64,000 nt of DNA, from the NCBI RefSeq assembly GCF_001455205.1, contig NZ_CP013341.1, forward strand, positions 3,162,001-3,226,000. Direction: 5' to 3'. The notes below the pieces were generated by a model. It was not told where the DNA came from and ran no database searches. It saw nothing but the letters and a program-made list of their open reading frames with translations. Within the stretch, counting starts at the first letter, position 1; every line of letters starts with the position of its first letter. This DNA comes from Nitrosomonas ureae (GTDB taxonomy: Bacteria; Pseudomonadota; Gammaproteobacteria; Burkholderiales; Nitrosomonadaceae). The translations under genes were made by a program, and so were the position numbers. Shown here piece after piece: positions 1-9,840 of this stretch.

Positions 1-1071
1 TCTTTTTTCTACGTACTGCATATTGCTCTTGCCTGTATCTTTTTTTCTACCCGTGAAAGCTTGTATGTAACCATATTAGTCTGCTTCATGGACTCGATCG
101 TAATCATTATTGATAACTTTCTAATCACTCAAGCACCACTCTCTGCATTGATAAACAGCCAATTCTTGTCTGAAAGCGCACGCAAAGATGGTGCTTTGAC
201 ATGGATGTTTTTCCTTGACATTCTTTTTCTTGTTGTTTGGTATGTGGTTTCAAGGCTTTCTCTAATTGTTCGTGCTCATGAACGCCACCTTGTTGATGCA
301 TACCGACAAATTAATCAAGCACAAGTGGAAAAAGATCAATATGCATTATTGATCACACATCAACTTAAATCCCCGCTCGATGCTATACGCAGCAAAATAA
401 ATTTAATCAAAGAAGGTTATTTGGGCGAGACAACGCCTGAGGTAAGTACGGCATTAGAGCAAATGGATCTTCGGGCAAAAAATATGTCCAGCCTAATACT
501 TGATCTACTCAGATTGGAACGATTGAAAGATACTTGCCTTGACACTGCAGTTTTCGAACCTATTGAAATTCAATCTACCCTGCAAAAATGTATCGAGAAA
601 TTAACCCCAGTTGCCAGTTCTAAAAATGTTACACTCAATTTATCCATTGAGAATTTTATTTGCAAAGTAATTCCTGATCAATTAGAAATACTTATAGAAA
701 ATATCATCACTAATGCGATTACCTATTCGCATGAAAATACTAGCGTTGAAATTTCATCTCGAGTCGATCGAAATAATTTGCATGCTAACATTACCATCAC
801 CGACCATGGCATTGGTATCGAAGATAAAGATTTGCCCAACATTTTTAACGAATATTTTTATTCTCCTAGAGTAGCACTCCATAACAAAGCAACGAGCGGC
901 ATTGGTTTGTCCATCGTCAAGATCGCGGCTGAAAATAATCAACTGAGAATAAAGGTTGTCAGTGAGCCAGGTGCAGGAACTACATTTACTATAATTTTTA
1001 GCGCCATCGAATTACCTTTAGCAACTGGAATTTCTACGTCAATAAACTCCATCAATACCTATTTATCTTGA
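1..1071 (+). CDS. Sensor histidine kinase, 5' end cut by window edge
   Basis: The frame is open from base 1 with no stop upstream, so the gene starts outside the window; the first usable start inside it is a TTG at 61. Numbered from that TTG, a membrane segment lies near residues 48-66, followed by a short linker helix. Next come an HisKA-type H-box with the phosphoacceptor His at about residue 100 (ITHQLKSPLD), an N-box (ENIITNAITYS, about 213-223) and the ATP-binding G1 (DHGIGIED) and G2 (SGIGLSIVK) motifs. It would autophosphorylate and pass phosphate to a response regulator, probably encoded beyond the left edge. The signal cannot be inferred because the sensing region is truncated. Confidence 0.88.
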   Translation, partial: SFFYVLHIALACIFFSTRESLYVTILVCFMDSIVIIIDNFLITQAPLSALINSQFLSESARKDGALTWMFFLDILFLVVWYVVSRLSLIVRAHERHLVDAYRQINQAQVEKDQYALLITHQLKSPLDAIRSKINLIKEGYLGETTPEVSTALEQMDLRAKNMSSLILDLLRLERLKDTCLDTAVFEPIEIQSTLQKCIEKLTPVASSKNVTLNLSIENFICKVIPDQLEILIENIITNAITYSHENTSVEISSRVDRNNLHANITITDHGIGIEDKDLPNIFNEYFYSPRVALHNKATSGIGLSIVKIAAENNQLRIKVVSEPGAGTTFTIIFSAIELPLATGISTSINSINTYLS

Positions 1072-1130
1072 TTGAACTACCTCGCGTATGGATAAAATAG
1101 CAATGTTGCGAACACATACATCATTGCGTT

Positions 1131-3524
1131 TTAATTATCGTGCCAATAGCGCTGATTTAATTTTCTCCAACTGTTAACCACCCAATCATTATTTTCAAAT
1201 CGAATTAAGATAGCACCATCTTTGTCGCTACGCATCAGCTGACTACCTGAATTATGATAGCGTGAAGTTACAATTTCGTGCGGATGATTATAGCGATTAA
1301 GATAACCAACTGGAAAAATTGCCAGAGAAGGGCTTACTTTCTGCACAAAAGTATCGGTTGATGAAGTGTGGCTACCATGATGCGGTGCAATCAATACGGT
1401 CGCACGAAGCTTGTCGCCGTCTCGAGCAAGCAATGCCTGCTCATCTCTCCTCTCAATATCGGCCGGCAATAATACGCTGCCGTGAGCCGATGTGATTTTT
1501 AATACACAACTTTTTGCATTGGTACTACGTTTTGAATTCAAGTAATCTTGCTCCAAGGGATGTAGCAATTCAAAATGCACATCGTCCCATTGCCAGAATT
1601 GTCCCTTACGACACTGATTCTTTGAGATTACCATCTGCGTTACGGGGTGTTTATCGTCCAGCGATGACCACAACTGCCTAACAGGTATCTCATTTAATAC
1701 TGATCGTGCACCGCCACTATGATCCGAATCCGCATGCGATACGATCATACCATCAAGCTTTGTAATTCCTTCTCCGCGTAAAAAAGGCACGATAATACGA
1801 TTACCACTATCGATCTCACCGAACCCAGGACCCGCATCAAATAATAATGCGTGATGCTCGGTACGAGCCACCACCGCAAGTCCTTGACCCACATCAAGCA
1901 CAGTCAGCCACAGTTCGCCGGTTTTTGGTTGAGGCGGTTTAACCAGAAACACAGGTAATACTGCAATCACGCCCAACCAACGCGCGGGAAAACCAGAAAA
2001 AAACCCCACTCCTAGGCTTCCCGGCAACAACATCCACAGAATCCCTATAACCGCTACACCTATAGTCCACACTGGTGGAGAATGCTGCTGCCACACAGTA
2101 TGCGATAAATTGCTCAGTGACTGCAGAATTACCATAAGGACACTTAATACATCATGGATAAGCGGTAACATAAAATCGAATACAGGCATGGTGGCTAACA
2201 ATGTTAGCGGAACCACTATAAGGCTGATCAGAGGAATGGCAATGGCATTAGCAACCGGAGATATTAAGGATATCTGCTGAAATAATGCCAACAATAAAGG
2301 AATTAGGCCCAACGTAATAGCCCATTGAATCCGCAGCCAACTACTAAGCCAATGTATTTTTCCGATCCGGCCGACAGTTAATAGCATTATGACAGCAATT
2401 GCACCAAAGGATAACCAGAATCCAGGAGCTAAAATTGCCCACGGATCTAACAATATCACCCCAAAAAGCGCCCATGCCAACACCGTGGTTACACTTGTCT
2501 GACGTCCTACCCATAACACAATCGCCACTACCGCCAGCATATAAAATGCCCGCTGCGCCGGAATTGCAAAACCTGAAAGTACAGCATAGGCTAAAGCCAC
2601 AATTAATCCAGCCATCGCAGCAATACGCCGCGCCGGCAGACGTATTGTCAAATAAGTATTCCAACGCCATAACCAATATACTACTGCGAATGCCAAGCTA
2701 GAAATCATCGTGATATGCAAACCGGAAATCGCCATCAAATGGTTGGTTCCAGTACGTGTAAATACTATCCATTGATCGCGAGGAATTGCATTTTGATCAC
2801 CCGTTGCCAATGTTTGCAATATTCCCACATAAGCTTGATTGTCTAGGCTCGCAGCAAAACGATGTTGAATCCCCTCACGAATATGCGCTATCCAATATGC
2901 AGGGCGTTGCACCATAGTGTGCAGACGCTGATTATCAGATGATACACGAACATATCCAGTTGCCCGAATATTACGTTCCAATGCCCATCTTTCAAAATCG
3001 AAACCATGCGGATTCTGATTGCCATGGGGTCGTTTCAAATGCACTGTCAACTGCCAACGTTCACCTACCCTGACTACAGGCAATACTACTTGATTAGCTC
3101 CCAATTGCCGCACTTTATACCAAGACAATGCAATCCGCTTAGGCACGATCGCCCCCTCAGTATTCACCTGTTCAACATCAAATTGAAAACGCACCCCTCT
3201 ATCACTTTCTTGCGGTACACTAGCTATCACACCAACTACTTGGATAGCCTTACGCTCCCAGATATGAGGTAGAGAATCATTCAAACGCCAGTGCGCCAAA
3301 ATTGCCGCCCAGCAAAACCCAAACAGGAGAAAGAAAATTCCAAGTAAGATTCTGCTTATTACAAGCTGATTTGCTAATTGAAAAAACCCCAAAACCCCAG
3401 TTACTACTGCCACTAAAAACAACAACCAGATCCATTCCATTTCTGGCAGCGTCGATTGATGCTGTAACCAACCAACACCCAACACAAACACTAGGATATT
3501 TAATCTTACACACGTATTCTTCAA
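1131..3524 (-). CDS. comEC: ComEC/Rec2-type DNA uptake channel protein
   Basis: A 797-residue inner-membrane protein with the ComEC architecture. It has N-terminal membrane segments with a DUF4131-type soluble region, a central multi-helix Competence domain (about 230-540), and a C-terminal metallo-beta-lactamase-like domain. The HADSDHSG motif at about residues 597-604 supplies metal-binding His and Asp residues, and a second motif APHHGS lies further on. In competent bacteria ComEC carries single-stranded DNA across the inner membrane, and the C-terminal domain is proposed to degrade the non-transported strand. The length fits the family and no break is seen. It is transcribed convergently with the kinase gene, with a 59-base gap. 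Other competence genes are not in the window. Confidence 0.93.
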   Translation of the reverse strand: MKNTCVRLNILVFVLGVGWLQHQSTLPEMEWIWLLFLVAVVTGVLGFFQLANQLVISRILLGIFFLLFGFCWAAILAHWRLNDSLPHIWERKAIQVVGVIASVPQESDRGVRFQFDVEQVNTEGAIVPKRIALSWYKVRQLGANQVVLPVVRVGERWQLTVHLKRPHGNQNPHGFDFERWALERNIRATGYVRVSSDNQRLHTMVQRPAYWIAHIREGIQHRFAASLDNQAYVGILQTLATGDQNAIPRDQWIVFTRTGTNHLMAISGLHITMISSLAFAVVYWLWRWNTYLTIRLPARRIAAMAGLIVALAYAVLSGFAIPAQRAFYMLAVVAIVLWVGRQTSVTTVLAWALFGVILLDPWAILAPGFWLSFGAIAVIMLLTVGRIGKIHWLSSWLRIQWAITLGLIPLLLALFQQISLISPVANAIAIPLISLIVVPLTLLATMPVFDFMLPLIHDVLSVLMVILQSLSNLSHTVWQQHSPPVWTIGVAVIGILWMLLPGSLGVGFFSGFPARWLGVIAVLPVFLVKPPQPKTGELWLTVLDVGQGLAVVARTEHHALLFDAGPGFGEIDSGNRIIVPFLRGEGITKLDGMIVSHADSDHSGGARSVLNEIPVRQLWSSLDDKHPVTQMVISKNQCRKGQFWQWDDVHFELLHPLEQDYLNSKRSTNAKSCVLKITSAHGSVLLPADIERRDEQALLARDGDKLRATVLIAPHHGSHTSSTDTFVQKVSPSLAIFPVGYLNRYNHPHEIVTSRYHNSGSQLMRSDKDGAILIRFENNDWVVNSWRKLNQRYWHDN

Positions 3525-4473
3525 ATTTATTTATGTCTGCAATTGCATTATTTATTTACTTTATTACACAATTTTATGGATCCTGATCGCACATTTTTCA
3601 TATTTGCATCATAAGATCATAATCTTATAGAAAAAATCGGTTACTATGATATGGTAGTAGTATCTCCCTTTACTGTGATACAAGATCCTTTAAGTATTCT
3701 AAAATTAATTCTGGCATTGGATAGTCTTTGAAACAAAATAACAATAAGCTTCAAAGAATCACATAAGCGCTATATAAATCCTCATGCTTCCAGATTCATG
3801 AATTATCTGACTATCGACAAAAGCAAGCATATCCTTTTCCATTAATTTGGCTGATGTCACTTTACTTGGAAAAGAGTATGAATTTATTAGCGGAAATTTA
3901 CCCTCAAATTGCTTTACAGATCTTGGATATGTGAGCTGAGTTCAGAGGAAAAAGATTGTTAAACTAACGCACCGTCAATAATCGACATTGTTTTGATAAA
4001 CGGAATCAATGATCGTATCCACAGCGTGTTAACCAGCTCGGAACTGGTTACCGATGCAACTATCCGAAAACCCTAGACAGCTCTCAGCGAAAGAAGAACA
4101 CAAGATAAATCGCGAAATGGCGCGTTATAATCCGGGCATAATCATTTCCGTCGATTATTGAATCAATTCCAGAAAAGACACAATATCGCCCTCTGGCAAG
4201 TAATCACACTACTTTTTATGCTGGCACCAGGAGAGATTTGCCTTCTCCGAGTAATTCACAAGGAATATTGCTGATACTAAAAACCGGCCAAGATGGCGGC
4301 TCAGACGATTACATTTATTCTTGTCTACAGATGACGAAAATTCCAAAAAGAGTTCCAAATGGATTCTAATTTACATAGCAATTGATATAAAATCATCTGC
4401 AACTATTACTGGAGCTAGATCAGTTCAGCTAAATACCTGTCGTAGCGCACCTCGATAACTGGATAGCTCCATG
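3525..4473. other. Long non-coding stretch with possible gene remnants
   Basis: About 950 bases without a convincing gene between comEC and dnaJ. Between about 4050 and 4360 the plus strand has short open stretches in shifting frames that look protein-like (for example a run ending ARYNPGIIISVDY, then a stop, then GGSDDYIYSCLQM in another frame). This is what a gene broken by several frameshifts would look like. I do not recognise the parent family. The rest is AT-rich and could hold the comEC promoter. Confidence 0.35.
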
Positions 4474-5580
4474 TTATTCTGAGAAAAATTCTCGTGCTTT
4501 ATCCATCCATGATTTAGCGCGAGGACTATGACGAGGGCCATCTCTAAGACTGATTAACTCCAATTCTTCCAACAATTCTTTTTGGCGTGCGGTCAACTTA
4601 ACCGGGGTTTCCACAACGACATGGCAAAGTAAATCACCTTTATCATGGCTACGCACCCCTTTGATACCTTTACCCCGCAAACGAAAAATCTTACCCGTTT
4701 GAGTTTCTTCCGGCACCTTAATCTTGGCGTGCCCATCAAGTGTAGGCACTTCTATTTCCCCTCCCAATGCAGCTAAGGTAAAGCTGATAGGTATTTCGTA
4801 ATGCAGATTATCACCATCACGCCGGAAAACCGAATGCGCCGACAAATGAACCACGACATAGAGATCGCCCGGCGGACCACCATTAATGCCGACCTCACCC
4901 TCTCCAGAAATGCGAATGCGATCACCATCGTCGACACCTTCCGGAATTTTTACATTGAGTGTTTTCTGTTGCTTAATGCGCCCATTTCCATGACACGATG
5001 TGCAAGGATTCACTATTACCTTTCCACTTCCGTGACATTTAGGACAAGTTTGTTGAATAGAGAAGAAACCCTGTTGCATTCTTACCTGTCCATGGCCATT
5101 ACAAGTAGGACAAGTTTTGGGCGAACTACCCGGCTTGGAGCCGCTCCCATGACAAGTCTCACAATTTTCCATTGTAGGGATGCGAATTTTTGTTTCGGTT
5201 CCATGAGCAGCCTGTTCCAGAGTAATCTCCAGGTTATAGCGTAAATCCGAGCCACGATGCATATTTGATCGAGAGTTACGGCCACCAAAAATATCCCCGA
5301 AAATATCGCTGAATGCATCACTGAAACCTTGCGCGCCTCCACCTGCCGCATTCGCATCGACGCCCGCATGACCAAATTGATCATAAGCTGCACGTTTATT
5401 CGGATCAGTCAATACTTCATAAGCTTCTTTAGCTTCTTTAAACATCTCTTCCGATTTAACATCGCCAGCATTCCGATCCGGATGATATTTCATTGCCAAC
5501 TTACGATAAGCTTTTTTTATTGTATTCTCGTCAGCTTCACGACTGACACCGAGAACATGATAGTAATCGCGCTTACTCAT
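4474..5580 (-). CDS. dnaJ: Chaperone DnaJ (Hsp40)
   Basis: A 368-residue class I J-protein. The J domain occupies residues 1-70 with the HPD motif at 33-35, which stimulates the DnaK ATPase. A glycine/phenylalanine-rich linker follows at about 75-110. Four CxxCxGxG zinc-finger repeats (CETCHGSG, CPTCNGHG, CPKCHGSG, CTSCHGNG) span roughly 138-205, and then the C-terminal substrate-binding domain. It delivers unfolded clients to DnaK. It lies 148 bases downstream of dnaK on the same strand, so it is the last gene of the grpE-dnaK-dnaJ operon; a large hairpin in the gap may lower its expression relative to dnaK. Confidence 0.98.
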   Translation of the reverse strand: MSKRDYYHVLGVSREADENTIKKAYRKLAMKYHPDRNAGDVKSEEMFKEAKEAYEVLTDPNKRAAYDQFGHAGVDANAAGGGAQGFSDAFSDIFGDIFGGRNSRSNMHRGSDLRYNLEITLEQAAHGTETKIRIPTMENCETCHGSGSKPGSSPKTCPTCNGHGQVRMQQGFFSIQQTCPKCHGSGKVIVNPCTSCHGNGRIKQQKTLNVKIPEGVDDGDRIRISGEGEVGINGGPPGDLYVVVHLSAHSVFRRDGDNLHYEIPISFTLAALGGEIEVPTLDGHAKIKVPEETQTGKIFRLRGKGIKGVRSHDKGDLLCHVVVETPVKLTARQKELLEELELISLRDGPRHSPRAKSWMDKAREFFSE

Positions 5581-5657
5581 ATTGATTTCCTACTACCGTA
5601 ATTAATTTATGGAGGTTTAGGTTTATACGATGTTTCTCATTCCGCATCAAATATTAA

Positions 5658-5709
5658 AGCGCAGAATGCGCAGAAGAGATTCAATATCCTCTTCATGCGC
5701 TTCTGCGCT
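5658..5709 (-). terminator. Large hairpin between dnaK and dnaJ
   Basis: Two 21-base arms (5658-5678 and 5689-5709) are almost perfect inverted repeats, with one bulged base on each side and a 10-base loop. On the minus strand the structure is followed by a short TTTAATATTT tract. It sits just after the dnaK stop and before dnaJ, so it could act as a partial terminator, a processing site or an mRNA stabiliser that sets the DnaK:DnaJ ratio. The hairpin is seen directly; its function is inferred. Confidence 0.6.
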
Positions 5710-5728
5710 CCATATGTTTTGAAGAAAA

Positions 5729-7663
5729 CTATTTTTTGTTCTTAACTTCCTCAAATTCTGCATCAACCACTTCGCCTTCGACTGGTTTCTCACTGTGGCC
5801 AGACGTAGAGTCAGACCCAGATTGCGCTTGCGATTCCTGCGGCTCTTTTTGCTGATACATCTTCTCAGCCAATTTATGCGCCGCTTCGGTCAAAGCCTGT
5901 GTTTTTGCATCAATCTCGTCTTTATTATCAGCTTTGAGTACATCTTCAGCATCTTTCAATGCAGCCTCAATTTTAGCTTTCTCCTCACTACTCAACTGAT
6001 CACCATGTTCCTTCAAGGATTTCTTAACGGAGTGGATCATCGCATCACACTGATTACGGCTCGAAACCAACTCCAAAGCTTTGTGATCTTCTTCAGCGTG
6101 CGCCTCCGCATCCTTCACCATCTGTTCAATCTCATCATCCGACAAGCCTGAGCTAGCCTGAATCTTAATCTTATTCTCTTTGCCGGTAGCCTTGTCTTTA
6201 GCCGATACATGCAAAATGCCATTGGCATCAATATCAAACGTCACTTCAATCTGCGGCATACCCCGTGGCGATGATGGAATATCGCTTAAATTAAATTGCC
6301 CCAGGCTTTTATTGCCGGAAGCCATCTCACGCTCACCCTGCAATACATGAATCGTTACCGCAGTCTGATTGTCTTCCGCAGTAGAGAATACCTGTTGCGC
6401 TTTGGTTGGAATCGTAGTGTTTTTCTGAATCAGCTTGGTCATTACGCCACCCAATGTTTCGATACCCAACGACAAAGGCGTCACATCGAGCAATAGCACA
6501 TCCTTCACGTCGCCCTTCAATACTCCACCTTGAATAGCCGCGCCAACAGCTACTGCTTCATCAGGATTAACATCCTTACGTGGCTCTTTACCGAATATCT
6601 CCTTAACCTTATCTTGAACTTTCGGCATGCGAGTCTGCCCACCGACCAAAATCACATCATCAATATCGGAAGCAGTCAGGCCCGCATCTTTAATTGCCGT
6701 ACGGCAAGGCCCGACCGTGCGTTCTATCAGTTCTTCCACCAAGCTTTCCAGTTTGGCGCGTGTTATCTTGACAGCCAGATGCTTCGGCCCTGATGCATCG
6801 GCAGTGATATAAGGCAAATTGACTTCAGTTTGCTGGCTGGAGGACAATTCGATTTTGGTTTTTTCTGCGGCATCTTTTAAACGTTGCAATGCCAGCATAT
6901 CCTTTTTCAAATCAATACCACTTTCTTTCTTGAATTCATCCACCAGATATTCAATCACACGTGAATCAAAATCTTCGCCCCCAAGAAATGTATCACCATT
7001 GGTTGCCAACACTTCAAACTGATGCTCTCCCTCGACTTCAGCAATCTCAATAATAGAAATATCAAAAGTACCACCGCCTAAGTCGTACACTGCAATCTTT
7101 CGGTCGCCTTCTTTCTTATCCAACCCGAATGCCAACGCAGCAGCGGTCGGTTCATTAATAATTCTCTTCACCTCCAGACCGGCAATTCTTCCCGCATCTT
7201 TTGTGGCCTGGCGTTGCGAATCATTAAAATAAGCAGGCACCGTGATCACCGCCTCGGTCACCGTCTCACCCAGATAATCCTCGGCGGTTTTTTTCATTTT
7301 CATCAGCACTTGCGCAGATACCTCGGGAGGTGCAATTTTCTTACCGCGCACTTCCACCCATGCATCATTGTTATCAGCTTTGACAATGCTATATGGCACC
7401 ATCTTGATATCCCGTTGAACCATTTCTTCATCAAAACGACGCCCAATAAGCCGTTTCACAGCAAACAAAGTATTTTTGGGATTGGTAATCGCCTGACGTT
7501 TGGCTGAAGCACCCACAAGCACTTCATTGTCTTCAGTGTAAGCAACGATAGAAGGCGTTGTTCGCGTGCCCTCCAAGTTTTCAATAACTTTTGGCTTGCC
7601 ATTCTCCATCACAGCAACACAGGAGTTGGTAGTACCTAAATCGATACCGATAATTTTTGCCAT
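5729..7663 (-). CDS. dnaK: Chaperone DnaK (Hsp70)
   Basis: A 644-residue Hsp70. The actin-like ATPase domain covers about 1-385 with the phosphate-1 signature GIDLGTTNSC at the N-terminus, DLGGGTFDISI near 195, and the adenosine motif VGGQTRMP near 340. The substrate-binding beta domain follows, then the helical lid and a disordered tail ending in an EEVKNKK-like sequence. It folds and refolds proteins in ATP-driven cycles with DnaJ and the nucleotide exchange factor GrpE. It is downstream of grpE with a 68-base gap and upstream of dnaJ, as expected for the operon. The sequence is intact. Confidence 0.99.
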   Translation of the reverse strand: MAKIIGIDLGTTNSCVAVMENGKPKVIENLEGTRTTPSIVAYTEDNEVLVGASAKRQAITNPKNTLFAVKRLIGRRFDEEMVQRDIKMVPYSIVKADNNDAWVEVRGKKIAPPEVSAQVLMKMKKTAEDYLGETVTEAVITVPAYFNDSQRQATKDAGRIAGLEVKRIINEPTAAALAFGLDKKEGDRKIAVYDLGGGTFDISIIEIAEVEGEHQFEVLATNGDTFLGGEDFDSRVIEYLVDEFKKESGIDLKKDMLALQRLKDAAEKTKIELSSSQQTEVNLPYITADASGPKHLAVKITRAKLESLVEELIERTVGPCRTAIKDAGLTASDIDDVILVGGQTRMPKVQDKVKEIFGKEPRKDVNPDEAVAVGAAIQGGVLKGDVKDVLLLDVTPLSLGIETLGGVMTKLIQKNTTIPTKAQQVFSTAEDNQTAVTIHVLQGEREMASGNKSLGQFNLSDIPSSPRGMPQIEVTFDIDANGILHVSAKDKATGKENKIKIQASSGLSDDEIEQMVKDAEAHAEEDHKALELVSSRNQCDAMIHSVKKSLKEHGDQLSSEEKAKIEAALKDAEDVLKADNKDEIDAKTQALTEAAHKLAEKMYQQKEPQESQAQSGSDSTSGHSEKPVEGEVVDAEFEEVKNKK

Positions 7664-7731
7664 ATTTAGATCCTTTTAAGAGATTATTCTGTTTATCAAT
7701 TAGTTTTGAAATGGAGATACTTGATAAAAAT

Positions 7732-8328
7732 TCAAGAACCTTGAGCTTTCGAAACCGACACAAGTGCAGGACGGATAATGCGTTCATGCAACTTATAGCC
7801 TTTCTGCATGACTTGCACAATCGTATTGGGAGCCAACTCCGATTCGACTATACACATTGCCTGATGTTGATGAGGGTCAAATTTCTCTCCGGCTGGATCA
7901 ATTACCTTTATGTTGAATTTATCAAACACACTCATCAGCTGTTTCTGGGTCAACTCAACTCCATTCTTAAAACTCTCTACACTGGCATTATCAACTGCCA
8001 ACGCAGCCTCCAGACTATCCATTACGGTTAGTAATTCAGTAGAAAAATTCTCAATGGCATATTTATGTGCATTTGCAATATCATTTTGGGAACGCTTACG
8101 GATATTTTCAGTTTCAGCTTTTGCGCGCATCCAAGCATCATGATGATCGGCCGCTTTGCTCTCAGCTTCCTTCAACAAATCCTCGAGATTGGGTTGTGAA
8201 CTCTTAATTTCGCCTGTTTGAATGGTTGCATCGCTGGTTATACCAGTGACATTAACTTCTTCCTTAATATCAGCCATTTCAGGCCGATTGTTTTCCGGGT
8301 TGTTTGCATTTTCTGAGCTTTGCATCAT
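7732..8328 (-). CDS. grpE: Nucleotide exchange factor GrpE
   Basis: About 198 residues. A charged, disordered N-terminus is followed by a long helical stretch (about 45-120) and the conserved C-terminal beta domain with DPAGEKFDPHQHQAM near 145-160. GrpE releases ADP from DnaK. Two adjacent ATG codons (8328 and 8325) follow an AGGAGG; the second has the better spacing and may be the real start. It is the first gene of the heat-shock operon, with a sigma-32-type promoter just upstream. No hrcA lies next to it, which fits sigma-32 control rather than the CIRCE/HrcA circuit. Confidence 0.96.
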   Translation of the reverse strand: MMQSSENANNPENNRPEMADIKEEVNVTGITSDATIQTGEIKSSQPNLEDLLKEAESKAADHHDAWMRAKAETENIRKRSQNDIANAHKYAIENFSTELLTVMDSLEAALAVDNASVESFKNGVELTQKQLMSVFDKFNIKVIDPAGEKFDPHQHQAMCIVESELAPNTIVQVMQKGYKLHERIIRPALVSVSKAQGS

Positions 8329-8350
8329 GCCTCCTATGAGTGTGCAGGCG

Positions 8351-8379
8351 ATATTGGGATTGCTAGATGAAATTTCAAG
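8351..8379 (-). promoter_or_regulatory. Sigma-32 heat-shock promoter for grpE-dnaK-dnaJ
   Basis: Read on the minus strand, CTTGAAA is followed after 14 bases by CCCAATAT. The sigma-32 consensus is CTTGAAA, 11-16 bases, CCCCATnT; the match is complete at -35 and 7 of 8 at -10. It lies about 20 bases upstream of the grpE start region. The operon should therefore respond to heat and unfolded protein through RpoH, which is not encoded in this window. Confidence 0.72.
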
Positions 8380-8463
8380 CCTTGAACGAAACTTTTTTAC
8401 CCCGCAAGCAAATTTACTCGAATCAATCTGTCAGTTCGCCTCATATTTTCATCCGAATCGGGA

Positions 8464-9840
8464 TTAATTCTTTATTCTTAGGGCTAGCCTAGTGGCCATA
8501 CCGATATAATCCTGTGGAGTCAATGCCAACAGACGAACCTTCTCGGGTTCCGGAATATTCAAAGCGTCGATAAACTGATGCAGCGTCTCTGGTGTAATTC
8601 CATCCTTACCTCGAGTTAAAGCTTTCAACTGTTCATAGGGATTAACTACACCATAGCGCCGCATCACGGTTTGAATCGGCTCCGCCAGAACCTCCCAAGC
8701 ATTGCTCAGATCAACCCTTATTGCAGAAGTATTAACTTCCAGTTTATTTAATCCTTTGATACATGAATCATAAGCTAACAAGGTGTGCCCTAACGCCACG
8801 CCCATATTGCGAAGTACTGTGGAATCAGTTAAATCTCTTTGCCAGCGCGATATCGGTAACTTTTCGCTCAAATGACGCAATAACGCATTAGCAATACCCA
8901 AATTACCTTCCGAATTTTCAAAATCAATCGGGTTGACTTTATGCGGCATCGTTGAAGATCCGATTTCATCCGCTTTGGTTCTTTGTTTGAAATAACCCAG
9001 CGAGATATATCCCCAGATATCCCGATTCAAATTCAGCAAAACCGTATTAATTCTTGCATACGCATCAAATAACTCCGCCATGGTGTCATGGGGTTCAATT
9101 TGAGTCGTATAGGGATTAAATTCCAGCCCCAGCTTTTCAACAAACGACTGCGCAAATTTCTCCCAATCCAGATTCGGATAGGCAGACAAGTGCGCATTAT
9201 AATTACCTACCGCGCCGTTAATCTTTCCCAGAATGGCTACAGATTCCAGTTGTTTTCTTCCGCGTTGCAGGCGATATACAGTATTGGCAAGTTCTTTACC
9301 CAATGTTGTCGGCGTAGCGGGTTGTCCGTGAGTACGAGCCAGCATTGGAATATCAGCAAACTGATGCGCAAGCTCGATTAATCGGTTAATAATCTTATCC
9401 AGAGCAGGCAGCATCACTTGCTGCAAACTGGTTCTAAGCATCAGACCATGCGATAGGTTATTAATATCCTCGGAAGTACAAGCAAAATGAATGAATTCAC
9501 TCACTTTTCTCACTTCGGCATTGTTTTCCAGCTTCTGCTTTAACCAATACTCAACAGCTTTTACATCATGATTAGTCGTCGCCTCAATAGCTTTAATCGC
9601 TTCGCTATCTTCAAGCGAAAAACTTTCCACCAGATTGTCCAGCTGCACATAACTTTGAGGGGAAAAGTTCGGTACTTCGATGATCCCGGGTTGTTCGCTC
9701 AGCGCCTTAAGCCATGCAATCTCAACCTGCACACGAAAACGAATCAAAGCGAATTCGCTGAAATAAGATCGTAAAGCATCAACCTTTGTATGGTAGCGCC
9801 CATCCAGTGGAGATAGCGCTGTAATAACAGGGAAATTCAT
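8464..9840 (-). CDS. purB: Adenylosuccinate lyase
   Basis: A 458-residue member of the fumarase/aspartase superfamily, of the E. coli-like length. The superfamily signature loop GSSTMPHKVNPIDFEN is present near residues 295-310, and the TSEDINNL segment near 125 corresponds to the other conserved active-site region. The enzyme splits SAICAR to AICAR plus fumarate and adenylosuccinate to AMP plus fumarate in purine synthesis. It lies upstream of the heat-shock operon on the same strand, but a 135-base gap with its own promoter separates them. No anomaly is seen. Confidence 0.97.
   Translation of the reverse strand: MNFPVITALSPLDGRYHTKVDALRSYFSEFALIRFRVQVEIAWLKALSEQPGIIEVPNFSPQSYVQLDNLVESFSLEDSEAIKAIEATTNHDVKAVEYWLKQKLENNAEVRKVSEFIHFACTSEDINNLSHGLMLRTSLQQVMLPALDKIINRLIELAHQFADIPMLARTHGQPATPTTLGKELANTVYRLQRGRKQLESVAILGKINGAVGNYNAHLSAYPNLDWEKFAQSFVEKLGLEFNPYTTQIEPHDTMAELFDAYARINTVLLNLNRDIWGYISLGYFKQRTKADEIGSSTMPHKVNPIDFENSEGNLGIANALLRHLSEKLPISRWQRDLTDSTVLRNMGVALGHTLLAYDSCIKGLNKLEVNTSAIRVDLSNAWEVLAEPIQTVMRRYGVVNPYEQLKALTRGKDGITPETLHQFIDALNIPEPEKVRLLALTPQDYIGMATRLALRIKN

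Noticed and set aside
4801..5244. A 147-codon plus-strand frame
   Set aside because: It is antisense to dnaJ and encodes no recognisable protein.
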